A stretch of 64,000 bases of DNA from Stigmatella ashevillena (lineage in GTDB: Bacteria > Myxococcota > Myxococcia > Myxococcales > Myxococcaceae): the NCBI RefSeq assembly GCF_028368975.1, contig NZ_JAQNDM010000002.1, positions 6,504,425 to 6,568,424 on the forward strand. Reading direction: 5' to 3'. Positions 34,319-43,644 of this stretch are shown here, piece by piece. Positions within the stretch are counted from its first letter, which is position 1, and each line of letters begins with the position of its first letter. A program made the translations under genes and the position numbers. Below the pieces are notes generated by a model. That model had not been told where the DNA came from and did no database searches. It was given only the letters and a program-made list of their open reading frames with translations.

Positions 34319-36556
34319 ATGCTTCCCGGTAACGACACGTGGCCTGAGTCCCTTCAGGCACTCTATGAGCAAGTGGTGGCCGCTCCCCGCGAGGCCGTCC
34401 TGGCCGCGCGGCCCCAGTGGGCGGAGCAACTCGGAGGATGGGTTCAGCGGGCCTCCTTGGACGAACGGGAGATGGCGCGGGTCGCCACCTGGTCCCGGTT
34501 GGAGGCGGGGCCGCGCTCCGCGGGTGAGTTGGTGTTCCTGCTGAGCCACTGCGGCGAGCTGCTGTGGCCCTACTCGGAGGCGCCCGGCCAGTTGCTCCAG
34601 CGGCTGCTCTTGCGGCAAGGGCAACTCTTTCACGCGCTGAAGTCCGAGGGCCCGGACGAGGGCCTTGCCCTGCTCGCGCGTCAGGTCTCTGCGGAACTCT
34701 CCAAGGTCGTGTTGCGCTACCTCAAGCGCCACCCCGAGGCTTTGCTGTCCCTGGTGGGCGGGGTGGGCTGCACCTTCGACGGCAGGGTGCTCCGGTTTCA
34801 AGAGGCCGTGGAAGTGGATCTGAAGGTCTTCCTCGGGCCGGAGAAGCGGCTCACCGGTCGGCTCGACCAGTTGAGGATGCTGCTGCCCCACCTGCGCGAG
34901 GGCCGCTACAAGCTCGTGGCCTTCATCCGCGAGCGGGCCTCGAAGCTCCCCTGGCGCGAGTGCCGCGACATCCTGGAGGAGAAGCTCTTCCAGGTGGTGA
35001 CGGCTCCGGACAGCCGGGGCGAGCTGCGAGGCTTCCTGGGCTGCTACGCGAAGGGCAAGGGGGAGGCCCGCTGGTGCACGCGGGCGAGCTTGCTGCTCTC
35101 CAGGAACCTCGAAGAAGGAGGACCGTTGGCCGTTGCCGAGAACCTCAGTGAGTTGCTGGCGTACTTCGAGGCACCCGTCCCGGGATTGCGAGGCGCGTTG
35201 CAGGCGCTGGTGGCGAATCTTCCGGAGGACCAGGAGCTCGACCGGCACCGGCTCGTGGCGGACAAGTGCTGGGAGCACCTGAAGCCCCAGGAGGACCCAG
35301 GGCTGGCACTCGTGCTGCTGTGGGTGGAGGAGCGTCTCTTCCGGTGGGCGCTGCGCCGGGGACTGGAAGATGTCTTCGAGCGGCGCAACCGGGCCCGCGA
35401 GCGGGTGGGGAGCCTGCCCGTGGCGGAGGCCCTGAGCTGGCTGGCCGAGGAATGCGCGGACCTGTGGCCCCGGTTCGAGACCGAGCGGCGGCCCGGAGCG
35501 GATGAGCTCGCCGCGTGGCGTAAGGAAGTCACCCGCCGAGTCGTGAAGAAGCCCGTGCTCCGCAAGGCGGCGATGGAGTTCTTCCTGTGGTGCGCGCCGG
35601 ACGCGGCGGCCTCCGAGGCCGAACTGGTGACGCTCTCGCTGGTGAAGACCTCCACGGATCGCCGTCTGCTGCGCCGCCTGGGGGAGCATCCCTCCACGCG
35701 GGTGCGGTTCCGCGTGCGTGCCATTCATGCGTGGCTCGAGGCGGGCGCCGAGCAGGGGGCGGGCCCTCAGACCCCCGCGACGCTGACAGGGGCCTTGCGC
35801 CACCTGCGGGCCTCCGGGGCGATGACGCTCGGCGGGGGCCGGACGTGGCTGAGGGACCGGGACCTGGAGGAACTGCTCCTGGGGGCGTTCAGCCGGGTGG
35901 AGCGAGACTTCTCCGCGCGGTACCCACAGCACTGCCGGGAGGACGAAGCCCAGCTGGTCACTCGGCTCCTGGAGGATCTGAGACACGAATTCGAGAGCAT
36001 CCGCTCAGACTTGGGGCTGCTGCTCTCGCAGGGACAACCGATCCCCCTGGAACTGGACCTGCGATTCCGCCAGGGCCCAACATCAGAAGGTCCAAGGCCT
36101 TCGGGCGTGGAGCTGATGTTCGTGCTGAGCGTCGAGGTGGACGCCTTCCTGAAGACGAAGCGCGCGGTGCTGGTGCGGGCGCGGAAGCTGGAGCCGTGGG
36201 GCGAGGGACAGTGGGCGCCCAACCTCCGGCTGGGGCGGGAGCAGGTGGACGGGCTGCTGGGGCTGAGCGAGTCGGCGTATTGCCTGTTCCTGGTGCCGCC
36301 GTCGCTGCGGGCCGAGTGCTGGATGGTGCCCGCGCGGCTGGTGCGCGGGTTGATGGAGGCCCAGGGCTCGCTCTCGTCGGTGTCTCGCGAGGGTGCGCAG
36401 CGGGTGGCGCGCTCGCTGTCCCAGTGGATGACTTACGACTTGCTGGGCCTGTGGAGCGGGGACGACCGGCCCGAGGTTCTGGCTCGGGCAGGGGAGAATG
36501 TCGAAGGGGGCCCGGACTTCGTCGTGGAGATCTCCGTCCGCAAGAGCGGGAAGTGA
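34319..36556 (+). CDS. 745-residue protein with nuclease-like C-terminus
   Basis: This long protein, divergent from the DUF262-HipA pair, has no recognised domain over its first ~580 residues, which look helical and repeat-rich (many LExL and WxxR helices). The region ~590-640 reads VELMFVLSVEVD then KRAVLVRARKLEPWG and, after ~15 residues, LGREQVDGLLGL. That resembles the E/D ... K core of PD-(D/E)XK-type nucleases attached to defence effectors, although the usual Q-A-K reads R-A-R-K here. Its place between a DUF262-HipA pair and an HNH endonuclease supports a defence role. Start: ATG with GGAGA upstream. Function unproven. Confidence 0.55.
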   Translation: MLPGNDTWPESLQALYEQVVAAPREAVLAARPQWAEQLGGWVQRASLDEREMARVATWSRLEAGPRSAGELVFLLSHCGELLWPYSEAPGQLLQRLLLRQGQLFHALKSEGPDEGLALLARQVSAELSKVVLRYLKRHPEALLSLVGGVGCTFDGRVLRFQEAVEVDLKVFLGPEKRLTGRLDQLRMLLPHLREGRYKLVAFIRERASKLPWRECRDILEEKLFQVVTAPDSRGELRGFLGCYAKGKGEARWCTRASLLLSRNLEEGGPLAVAENLSELLAYFEAPVPGLRGALQALVANLPEDQELDRHRLVADKCWEHLKPQEDPGLALVLLWVEERLFRWALRRGLEDVFERRNRARERVGSLPVAEALSWLAEECADLWPRFETERRPGADELAAWRKEVTRRVVKKPVLRKAAMEFFLWCAPDAAASEAELVTLSLVKTSTDRRLLRRLGEHPSTRVRFRVRAIHAWLEAGAEQGAGPQTPATLTGALRHLRASGAMTLGGGRTWLRDRDLEELLLGAFSRVERDFSARYPQHCREDEAQLVTRLLEDLRHEFESIRSDLGLLLSQGQPIPLELDLRFRQGPTSEGPRPSGVELMFVLSVEVDAFLKTKRAVLVRARKLEPWGEGQWAPNLRLGREQVDGLLGLSESAYCLFLVPPSLRAECWMVPARLVRGLMEAQGSLSSVSREGAQRVARSLSQWMTYDLLGLWSGDDRPEVLARAGENVEGGPDFVVEISVRKSGK

Positions 36557-36599
36557 CGGAGCGCCCCGTGCTCACGGCTACGGGAGACGGGCGAGAAAG

Positions 36600-36855
36600 C
36601 CATAGGAAACGGGGGCCTCGCCCATAGTCCGTGCCGTGCCCCCAGTGGCGCAGCCAGCGAAGTTGGCCCTCCGGAGTGAACCGGGCCACGAGCACATCTC
36701 CTGCGCCCGAGGACATCCGATTCTGTCCTCCCACCGCAAGGGTTCCCTAAACGCTCCACTCTGAAGAGGGGCTGAGAGGCCGTCGAGCAGTTGCACAGCG
36801 CTACCACGAGACTGCTCCAAACGGCTCGATAGCGAGTGTGGCTCATCCCGTTCAT
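36600..36855 (-). pseudogene. broken propeller-repeat lipoprotein gene
   Basis: On the minus strand an ATG at 36855 opens a signal-peptide-like stretch, ending WSSLVVALCNCS, with no continuation in its own frame. About 35 codons later another frame reads GTLAVGGQNRMSSGAGDVLV then ARFTPEGQLRWLRHWG, which is the SBBP-type propeller repeat of secreted myxobacterial lipoproteins. The middle of the gene has been deleted and the reading frame lost; the remainder ends near the 3' end of the 745-residue gene. The remnant occupies the gap before the HNH gene. Confidence 0.6.
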
Positions 36856-36969
36856 TTTAGACGAGTGCCGCTGAGCAAGAGTGACCAGCCTATCTAAAGG
36901 GGAGGCGGCAACCTGTCCAACACCCCAGGTCCTTCATCCGCGCGCTTGGGCCCATCATCACTTCAGCGC

Positions 36970-37953
36970 ATGGAACATCAGCGTGCGTGGCTGGCCCTCT
37001 CGCTCGGTGCGGAGCGTGAGTATGCAGGGAACGAGGGATATGCCGACGAGCTGGATACCGTCTACCGCTACGACAGCTTCGTCCCGAACCACCGGCGAGT
37101 GGCTGAGGGAGATCTTCTGGTCCTCTGCAATCGGAAAGTCGTCCTGCGGGTGGCTCAGATCAACAAGATCCATTCCCGCGAGAGTTCCAAGGAATTGAGG
37201 CGCTGTCCGGAGTGCCACATTGCGACCATCAAGGGCCGCAAGGCCAAGCGGCCCATGTTCAGGTGCAAGGCTGGACATGTGTTCGACACGCCGAAGGTAA
37301 CGTCCGAGGATTGCACACAGTACGAGGCCCATTTCGAGGGAGCATCCCGTACGGTCCTTGGAAACCTCTCGGTTCAGGAGGTGCGCCGAGCGTGTCCGGA
37401 CTTCAATGGCCAACTTGCCATTCAGAAGTTGGAACTGGCGCTCCTGACGGACAAGGCCAGGAGCCTGCTCCGGTCGGGGCCAGTTGTTGACTCAGTGCCG
37501 CAAGCCCCTCTCTTGCTGGCGCAAGACGCATTGGATGCCGCCTATGTGCCGGACGGGCAAGACGAACGGGAGCGCATCGAGCGTCAGATACGGGCTCGCC
37601 GCGGGCAGAAGGAGTTCCGTCAGGCACTGCGGAAGCGTTTCGATGACACCTGTCTCGTGACCCGGTGCAGGCTCCCAGACTTGTTGGAGGCAGCGCACAT
37701 CTCGCCTTACCGGGGTGACAAGGACAACCACCCGTCGAACGGGTTACTCCTGCGTGCAGACATCCACACGCTCTTTGACCTGGACCTTCTCGGAATTGAG
37801 CCCACGACGCTCAAAGTCCATCTGCATCCGAAGCTTCGAGGGATGGGGTACGACGCTGTAGAGGGGACAGTTCTGGCGGGCAATGCGGAGGGATTGAGCC
37901 GCGAGGCGTTGGAGTCCCGGTGGAGGAGGTTCGCGTCCAAAACCCCTCAGTAG
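36970..37953 (+). CDS. HNH endonuclease with PUA/EVE-like N-terminus
   Basis: This 327-residue protein has an N-terminal half reading VYRYDSFVPNHRRVAEGDLL then VLCNRKVVLRVAQI, a beta-rich segment similar to the PUA/EVE modules that recognise modified bases. A zinc knuckle follows (CPEC at 79-82, FRCKAGHVF at 97-105), then a C-terminal HNH domain: LLEAAHISPYRGD, NHPSNGLLLRADIHTLFD. The N-H-x-H arrangement of this HNH subfamily is intact. Modification-dependent restriction enzymes with this order are known, so the target may be methylated or hypermodified phage DNA. It lies in the same region as a DUF262-HipA pair. Start: ATG at 36970 (frame open from 36946). Confidence 0.78.
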   Translation: MEHQRAWLALSLGAEREYAGNEGYADELDTVYRYDSFVPNHRRVAEGDLLVLCNRKVVLRVAQINKIHSRESSKELRRCPECHIATIKGRKAKRPMFRCKAGHVFDTPKVTSEDCTQYEAHFEGASRTVLGNLSVQEVRRACPDFNGQLAIQKLELALLTDKARSLLRSGPVVDSVPQAPLLLAQDALDAAYVPDGQDERERIERQIRARRGQKEFRQALRKRFDDTCLVTRCRLPDLLEAAHISPYRGDKDNHPSNGLLLRADIHTLFDLDLLGIEPTTLKVHLHPKLRGMGYDAVEGTVLAGNAEGLSREALESRWRRFASKTPQ

Positions 37954-37998
37954 TCCATCCACCTCGATGCCGCCGGACGGGCTGAGATGTTTCTGGGT

Positions 37999-38027
37999 GG
38001 CCATAAATTCTGCTCTGGCCGTTTTTT
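37999..38027 (+). terminator. weak intrinsic terminator after the HNH gene
   Basis: A 5-bp stem GGCCA/TGGCC with a 12-base loop is followed by G and six Ts, 46 bases beyond the HNH stop. The stem is short, so efficiency is uncertain, but position and orientation suit the HNH transcript and separate it from the CARDB lipoprotein. Confidence 0.4.
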
Positions 38028-38136
38028 CTGGACTGGTCCGACGGGTTCCTTCAAGATTCCATCCCAGCAGATTCTTGCAGTGTCCGTGTTCGTAGGTGCC
38101 TGTGGTGGCGTGGCGCCTCTCCTGGGAGGAAACGGC

Positions 38137-40062
38137 ATGAGGACTGCGCGTCGTCTGCGAAGGCTCGCCTCGGGAGTGATGGCCTGTGGCTGGCTGGCGG
38201 GTTGTGGCGGGCAAGGGGAGGTCGGGCCCGCGGAACTCTTCGTGGACACCCTGCTGGGCGCGGTCGCTTCCTCGAATGCGGCGGACCTGTGGGTCTCCTC
38301 GGTGAATGGCCCCTCCAGCGCGCTGCCGGGCAGTGCCTTCTGGGCCACCGTCACCGCGTGCAACCAGGGGGTTCGCAGCGCCCGCTCCACCGTTCACCTT
38401 CTGCTCTCGGTGGACGCGAGCATCTCCGCCACGGACTTGCGCATCGGCACCGCGGAGACGGGGCTGTTGCACCCGAACCAGTGCGCCACGCTGCACGTGC
38501 CCGTGCTCGGAGAGACCGCTGTCCCCGAGGGGCGCTGGTACGTGGGGGCTCTCATCGACCCGGAGGACTCGGTCGAGGAGTTGTCCGAGTCGAACAACGC
38601 GCGGGCCGGTCTGCCCATGGCCTTCGGTGTGGGGCCGGACTTCCTCCTCGCCCAGGTGGAGGCCCCGGACAGCCTCCTTCCCTCGGGGGAATTCCTGACA
38701 GAAGTCACGGTGTGCAACACGGGCACCGTCAGCGCTCCCGCCCACATCGATGTCTTCCTTTCCCCGGAAGCGGCCCCCACCGAGGCGGGCCTCGGGGTGG
38801 GCAGTGCCTCAACGGGTCCGTTGTCCGAGGGCCAGTGCGAGGTGCTGCGGATTCCCTCCCTGGCCGCCGCGCTGCCCGAAGGCACCTACTCCGTGACCGC
38901 GCGGGTGGATCCCGCCCATGCCGTGAGCGAGTTGGAGGAGGGCAACAACCTCCGGCTCGGCAACCGCGTGACCGTGGGCACCCGCCCGGATTTCGTCATC
39001 TCCGGCGTGAGGGGCCCCGCCAGCCTCGAGGGCACCGCCCCCCTCACCGTCACGGTGTGCAACCAGGGCACCACGAAGGGCTCGGCCCAGGTGGAGGCGT
39101 TTCTCTCCGCGGATGCGCGGCTCACGGCCTCGGACTTCCAGGTGGGGGCGGCCTCCCTCGACGCCCTGGCGCCGGGCCAGTGCGCTCCGGTGAATCTCCA
39201 GGGGCCCGTGGGGCTCCCTCCGGGGGCCTATTTCATGGCGGCCTGGGTGGATCGCTCCGAGGCCGTGCAAGAACTCGTGGAGGACAACAACATTCGTGTC
39301 GGCACCCGCGTCACCGTGGGCTCAGGGCCGGACCTCGTGGTCACCACCGTGAGCGCGCTCCGAAGCGGGGAGTCCGCCCTGTTTCTGAGGGCTACCGCCA
39401 CGGTGTGCAACCAGGGCACCGCGCCCAGTCCCGCCACCGCCTTGGCGTTCGCGCTGTCACCCAGCGCGTCCCTCTCCGCCTCGGCCCCGGTGTTGGTGAG
39501 CACCGAGGTGCCCGCGTTGCTGGCAGGGGCCTGCGCTTCGGTGACCGGTTCGGGGCGGGCGAAGGTGGCGGAGGGAACGTGGTTCATCGGCGCTTGGGTG
39601 GACCGTCTCGACACGGTGCGCGAGTTGGTGGAAGCGAACAACACGCGGACCGGACCCCGGCTGGGCATGGGCTCGGGCCCGGATTTGGTCCTCACCTCGG
39701 TCGAGGGCCCCTCGGAGGCACCGGCCCACAGCCGCCTGGAGGGGCGCGTGACGGTGTGCAACGAGGGCACCCTGCCCATCCGGGGCCTCACCCGCGTGGC
39801 CCTCTATCTGTCGTCCGATACCTTCATCCGTGCCTCGGACCGGCGCATCGGCGAGGTGGCAGTCCCCGTCCTGTCTCCGGGACAGTGCGTCACGGTGGCC
39901 CCTCCCAGCAACGGTGGGCTTCCTGAGGGGCGCTGGTTCCTGGGGGCCCTGGTGGACCGGGGCCAGGACGAGGCGGAGCTCATCGAGGACAACAATGCCC
40001 TCACGGGGAGCCCCCTCACCGTGGGCACACCCGAGCGTTGGGTGGTCTCCTCACGGCTGTAA
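38137..40062 (+). CDS. CARDB-repeat lipoprotein
   Basis: This 641-residue lipoprotein (signal ending LAGC; ATG at 38137 with GGGAGGA six bases upstream) consists of five tandem CARDB-type beta domains of about 115 residues. Repeats begin ADLWVSSVNGP, GPDFLLAQVEAP, RPDFVISGVRGP, GPDLVVTTVSAL and GPDLVLTSVEGP, and each contains V-T-V/A-C-N-x-G-T and a late ESNN or EDNN block with a conserved Cys. CARDB domains are cell-adhesion-type beta sandwiches found on secreted myxobacterial proteins. It would be displayed at the cell surface. The five-fold internal repetition is visible without computation. Confidence 0.85.
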   Translation: MRTARRLRRLASGVMACGWLAGCGGQGEVGPAELFVDTLLGAVASSNAADLWVSSVNGPSSALPGSAFWATVTACNQGVRSARSTVHLLLSVDASISATDLRIGTAETGLLHPNQCATLHVPVLGETAVPEGRWYVGALIDPEDSVEELSESNNARAGLPMAFGVGPDFLLAQVEAPDSLLPSGEFLTEVTVCNTGTVSAPAHIDVFLSPEAAPTEAGLGVGSASTGPLSEGQCEVLRIPSLAAALPEGTYSVTARVDPAHAVSELEEGNNLRLGNRVTVGTRPDFVISGVRGPASLEGTAPLTVTVCNQGTTKGSAQVEAFLSADARLTASDFQVGAASLDALAPGQCAPVNLQGPVGLPPGAYFMAAWVDRSEAVQELVEDNNIRVGTRVTVGSGPDLVVTTVSALRSGESALFLRATATVCNQGTAPSPATALAFALSPSASLSASAPVLVSTEVPALLAGACASVTGSGRAKVAEGTWFIGAWVDRLDTVRELVEANNTRTGPRLGMGSGPDLVLTSVEGPSEAPAHSRLEGRVTVCNEGTLPIRGLTRVALYLSSDTFIRASDRRIGEVAVPVLSPGQCVTVAPPSNGGLPEGRWFLGALVDRGQDEAELIEDNNALTGSPLTVGTPERWVVSSRL

Positions 40063-40155
40063 TGCGGTGGCACTCCGTGCCCCCAACGCGCTCCGGGTGG
40101 GGCAGACTGCGCCGCGTCGACGCGGGGAAATGCCCCACGCACGCGAGGAGTCACC

Positions 40156-40416
40156 ATGGGGTTGTGTAGCTGGATCGTCTTCGGCTTCATTGTGGGATTG
40201 CTCGCCCGCGCCATCATGCCGGGTGAACAGAAGATGGGCCTCATCCGCACCACGCTGCTGGGAGTGGGAGGCGCCTTCGTGGGAGGCTTTCTGGCGGCCC
40301 TCATCCGCGGAGGCAACTGGAAGTCCCCCTCACCCGCGGGCTTCATCGGCGCCCTGCTCGGCGCGGTGGTGTTGCTGTGGCTTTCCGAGCTGATTGCCCC
40401 CAGCCGCCGCCGTTAG
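40156..40416 (+). CDS. GlsB/YeaQ/YmgE-family stress-response membrane protein
   Basis: This 86-residue protein consists of three hydrophobic segments: CSWIVFGFIVGLLARAIMPG, TTLLGVGGAFVGGFLAAL and GFIGALLGAVVLLWL, with glycine-rich turns. That matches the transglycosylase-associated/GlsB family, small inner-membrane proteins induced by stress. The start is an ATG preceded by GAGGAG. It stands alone and its biochemical role is unknown. Confidence 0.92.
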   Translation: MGLCSWIVFGFIVGLLARAIMPGEQKMGLIRTTLLGVGGAFVGGFLAALIRGGNWKSPSPAGFIGALLGAVVLLWLSELIAPSRRR

Positions 40417-40551
40417 GCGTTCTCGGCCGTGGGAGTGATTGGAGCGCAAAGAGATAGAGGGAAAGCGCGAGTCAGCGCCCGTTCTGTAGTAAGTGGCCCC
40501 TGGTGGCGGCGGAGACGCTGCCGATGAGGCAAGGCAAGGAGAGCCGAAGAT

Positions 40552-41367
40552 ATGCGGAAGATGTGGGCAGTGGCGGCCCTGTCACTGATTGTGACGGGTT
40601 GCCAGAAGCAGGAGGCCAAGAGCGCGGAGACCGCGACCGCGGCCACGGGCACGGGTGCGGGTGCGAGTGCCAACCCGCAGACCGACGATCAGAAGACGCT
40701 GTACGCGCTGGGCCTGTCCGTCGGCCGGAGCGTGGGCGTGTTCAACCTCACCCCGGAGGAGCTGTCCTTCGTCCAGGCCGGCCTTGCCGCCCAGGTGAAG
40801 GGCGACAAGCCCGTGGTGGACATCGAGACCTTCGGGCCGAAGATCCAGCAGCTCGCCATGGCGCGCCAGACGGCCAAGTCGGCCGGTGAGAAGGAGAAGG
40901 GCAAGGCCTTCCTGGAGCAGGCCGCCAAGGAAGAGGGCGCGTCGAAGACCGAGTCGGGCCTCATCTACAAGGAGACGCAGGCGGGCACGGGCGAGTCCCC
41001 GCAGCCCACGGACATCGTCAAGGTGCACTACAAGGGCACGCTCACCGACGGCAAGGAGTTCGACAGCTCCTACAAGCGGGGCGAGCCGGCGACCTTCCCG
41101 CTCAACGGCGTCATCCGCTGCTGGACGGAGGGCGTGCAGAAGATGAAGGTGGGCGGCAAGGCCCGCCTCGTGTGCCCGTCCGACCTGGCCTACGGCGATC
41201 GCGGCGCCCCTCCGGACATCCCGGGTGGCGCGACCCTCGTGTTCGAGGTGGAACTGCTGGAGATCACCAAGGGCGGCAACCCGCCCGGTGCGCCCGGTGC
41301 GCCCGGTGCGCCGCCTCCTCCGGCGCCGGCCAAGCCGGACGCCAAGCCCGCGGCCCCCAAGAAGTAA
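40552..41367 (+). CDS. FKBP-type peptidyl-prolyl isomerase lipoprotein with N-terminal domain
   Basis: This 271-residue protein has a lipoprotein signal peptide (LIVTGC, Cys17). An alanine/threonine linker follows, then an FKBP_N-type helical domain (DDQKTLYALGLSVGRSVGVF; residues ~45-140, which mediates dimerisation in FkpA and Mip) and an FKBP domain (~150-245): VKVHYKGTLTDGKEFDSSY, PLNGVIRCWTEGVQKMKVGG, and VFEVELLEIT. The tail is a repeat of Gly-Ala-Pro then Pro/Ala/Lys. It acts as a periplasmic folding chaperone and resembles FkpA. It ends 26 bases before a hairpin terminator. Confidence 0.93.
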   Translation: MRKMWAVAALSLIVTGCQKQEAKSAETATAATGTGAGASANPQTDDQKTLYALGLSVGRSVGVFNLTPEELSFVQAGLAAQVKGDKPVVDIETFGPKIQQLAMARQTAKSAGEKEKGKAFLEQAAKEEGASKTESGLIYKETQAGTGESPQPTDIVKVHYKGTLTDGKEFDSSYKRGEPATFPLNGVIRCWTEGVQKMKVGGKARLVCPSDLAYGDRGAPPDIPGGATLVFEVELLEITKGGNPPGAPGAPGAPPPPAPAKPDAKPAAPKK

Positions 41368-41392
41368 TCTCTCGCCCGCGCGAGTGATACGA

Positions 41393-41434
41393 GGCCCCCG
41401 GCCGGTTCCTTCCCTGGAGACCGGCGCGGGGGCC
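41393..41434 (+). terminator. strong hairpin after the FKBP gene
   Basis: GGCCCCCGGCCGGT and ACCGGCGCGGGGGCC form a long GC-rich stem with a 13-base loop. It is followed by TTGCT rather than a T-run, so it is a stable 3' hairpin or terminator without the usual poly-U tail. It begins 26 bases beyond the FKBP stop. Confidence 0.5.
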
Positions 41435-41574
41435 TTGCTCATGCGGGGCAGACGGGGCCCAGGCCTGGGAGGCTTCCCAGGGGAGTTCTCCCCGCCGCGT
41501 TTGTCTGTGGCGCGGGGCGTCTGCCCGCGTTACGCGGGGGGGGTCGGAACGCGAGCCGCCTGGAGGAGACATCG

Positions 41575-42600
<1,026 letters not shown>

Positions 42601-42612
42601 GGAGGCGCGCCG

Positions 42613-43443
42613 GTGCTTCGACGCGGGGGATGGGGAGTGGCCGCGCTGGTGTTGGGTGCGTGCGCGGCGGGGCAGCCTGTCGAGGTGTCTCGCGAGCCGT
42701 CCGACATGGGGGCCATGTCCGAGCAGGAGTTCCGGGCGCTGCATCGGCCGAGGTCCGAGGCCGCGGGGCCTCACCAGGGGGAGGAGCTCGTGGTGGGCGG
42801 GGCCCGCGCCTACCTGCGCCTGCCGGAGGGCGCGCCCGGCCCCACGCCCGCGGTGCTCGTGCTCCATGACGTGGGAGGGCTGAGCGAGCACTTCCTCCTG
42901 TGGTCGGACCGGCTGGCCGCCGAGGGCTACGCCGCGCTGGCGGTGGACCTGTATGGCACGCAGGAGGCCACCGCGCCGGATGGGACGGTGACGGCGGTGA
43001 AGACACTGGACGCGGCGCGGGCCTGGAAGGTGCTCCAGGCGGCGCACGCGTTCCTGGTGAAGGACGAGCGGGTGCGGGCGCCCCGCACGGCGGTCATCGG
43101 CTGGGGGCTCGGGGGCAGCTGGGCGCTTCGCCTGGGCATGGGGGAACCCACGCTGGACGCGGTGGTCTCGTACTCGGGCCTGGTGGAGGCGGATCCGGAG
43201 GCGCTCTCGCACCTCCGTGCGCCACTGCTGGTGCTGCTGGGCACGAAGGACGCCACGCTCCCCGCCGAGCAGCAAGAGGCCTTCGTGCAGGCGTTGGATG
43301 AGGCGCAGGGGCTTCACCGGGTGCTGCGGTACGAGGCGGAGCATGGGTTCGAGAACCCCGCGAGTGGCCAGTATGACGCGCGCGTGGCCGCCGCGGCGTG
43401 GCAGGCGGTGGACCTCTTCCTGGAGCGCCAACTGAAGCGGTGA
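42613..43443 (+). CDS. dienelactone-hydrolase-like lipoprotein, nucleophile replaced by Gly
   Basis: This 276-residue protein has a lipobox LVLGAC (Cys17) and an alpha/beta-hydrolase domain: PAVLVLHDVGGLSEHFLLW, then VIGWGLGGSW where the nucleophile elbow (G-x-C-x-G-G in dienelactone hydrolases) would lie, and a late LRYEAEHGFENP with the catalytic His. The elbow reads G-W-G-L-G-G, so the nucleophilic Cys is Gly. The protein may have lost hydrolase activity, or the mechanism differs. It would face the periplasm. It follows the aldo/keto reductase closely. Confidence 0.75.
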   Translation: MLRRGGWGVAALVLGACAAGQPVEVSREPSDMGAMSEQEFRALHRPRSEAAGPHQGEELVVGGARAYLRLPEGAPGPTPAVLVLHDVGGLSEHFLLWSDRLAAEGYAALAVDLYGTQEATAPDGTVTAVKTLDAARAWKVLQAAHAFLVKDERVRAPRTAVIGWGLGGSWALRLGMGEPTLDAVVSYSGLVEADPEALSHLRAPLLVLLGTKDATLPAEQQEAFVQALDEAQGLHRVLRYEAEHGFENPASGQYDARVAAAAWQAVDLFLERQLKR

Positions 43444-43553
43444 GCCTCGGGGGAAGAAGGCCGATGTGCGCCAACATGGCCGGCTCTCCCGTGCACTCCT
43501 CCTCATGTGTTGCTGGCTGAGCACGTGGAAGTTTCTCCACCGCACACCCTCGT

Positions 43554-43574
43554 GCCCTCCGGTCCCCGGAGGGC
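43554..43574 (+). terminator. hairpin between hydrolase and next gene
   Basis: GCCCTCCGG-TCC-CCGGAGGGC is a perfect 9-bp inverted repeat, 111 bases after the hydrolase stop and 71 before the next start. Only a short pyrimidine tract follows. A smaller hairpin, GTGGA...TCCAC, lies at about 43525-43540. It could be a terminator or part of the leader of the next gene. Confidence 0.4.
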
Positions 43575-43644
43575 GGGCCCCCTCTTGGATGGATCCGGAA
43601 TCGCTCTAGGCTTTCAGGGCAGTGTCTGAAAGGGGGGGAGTTCC

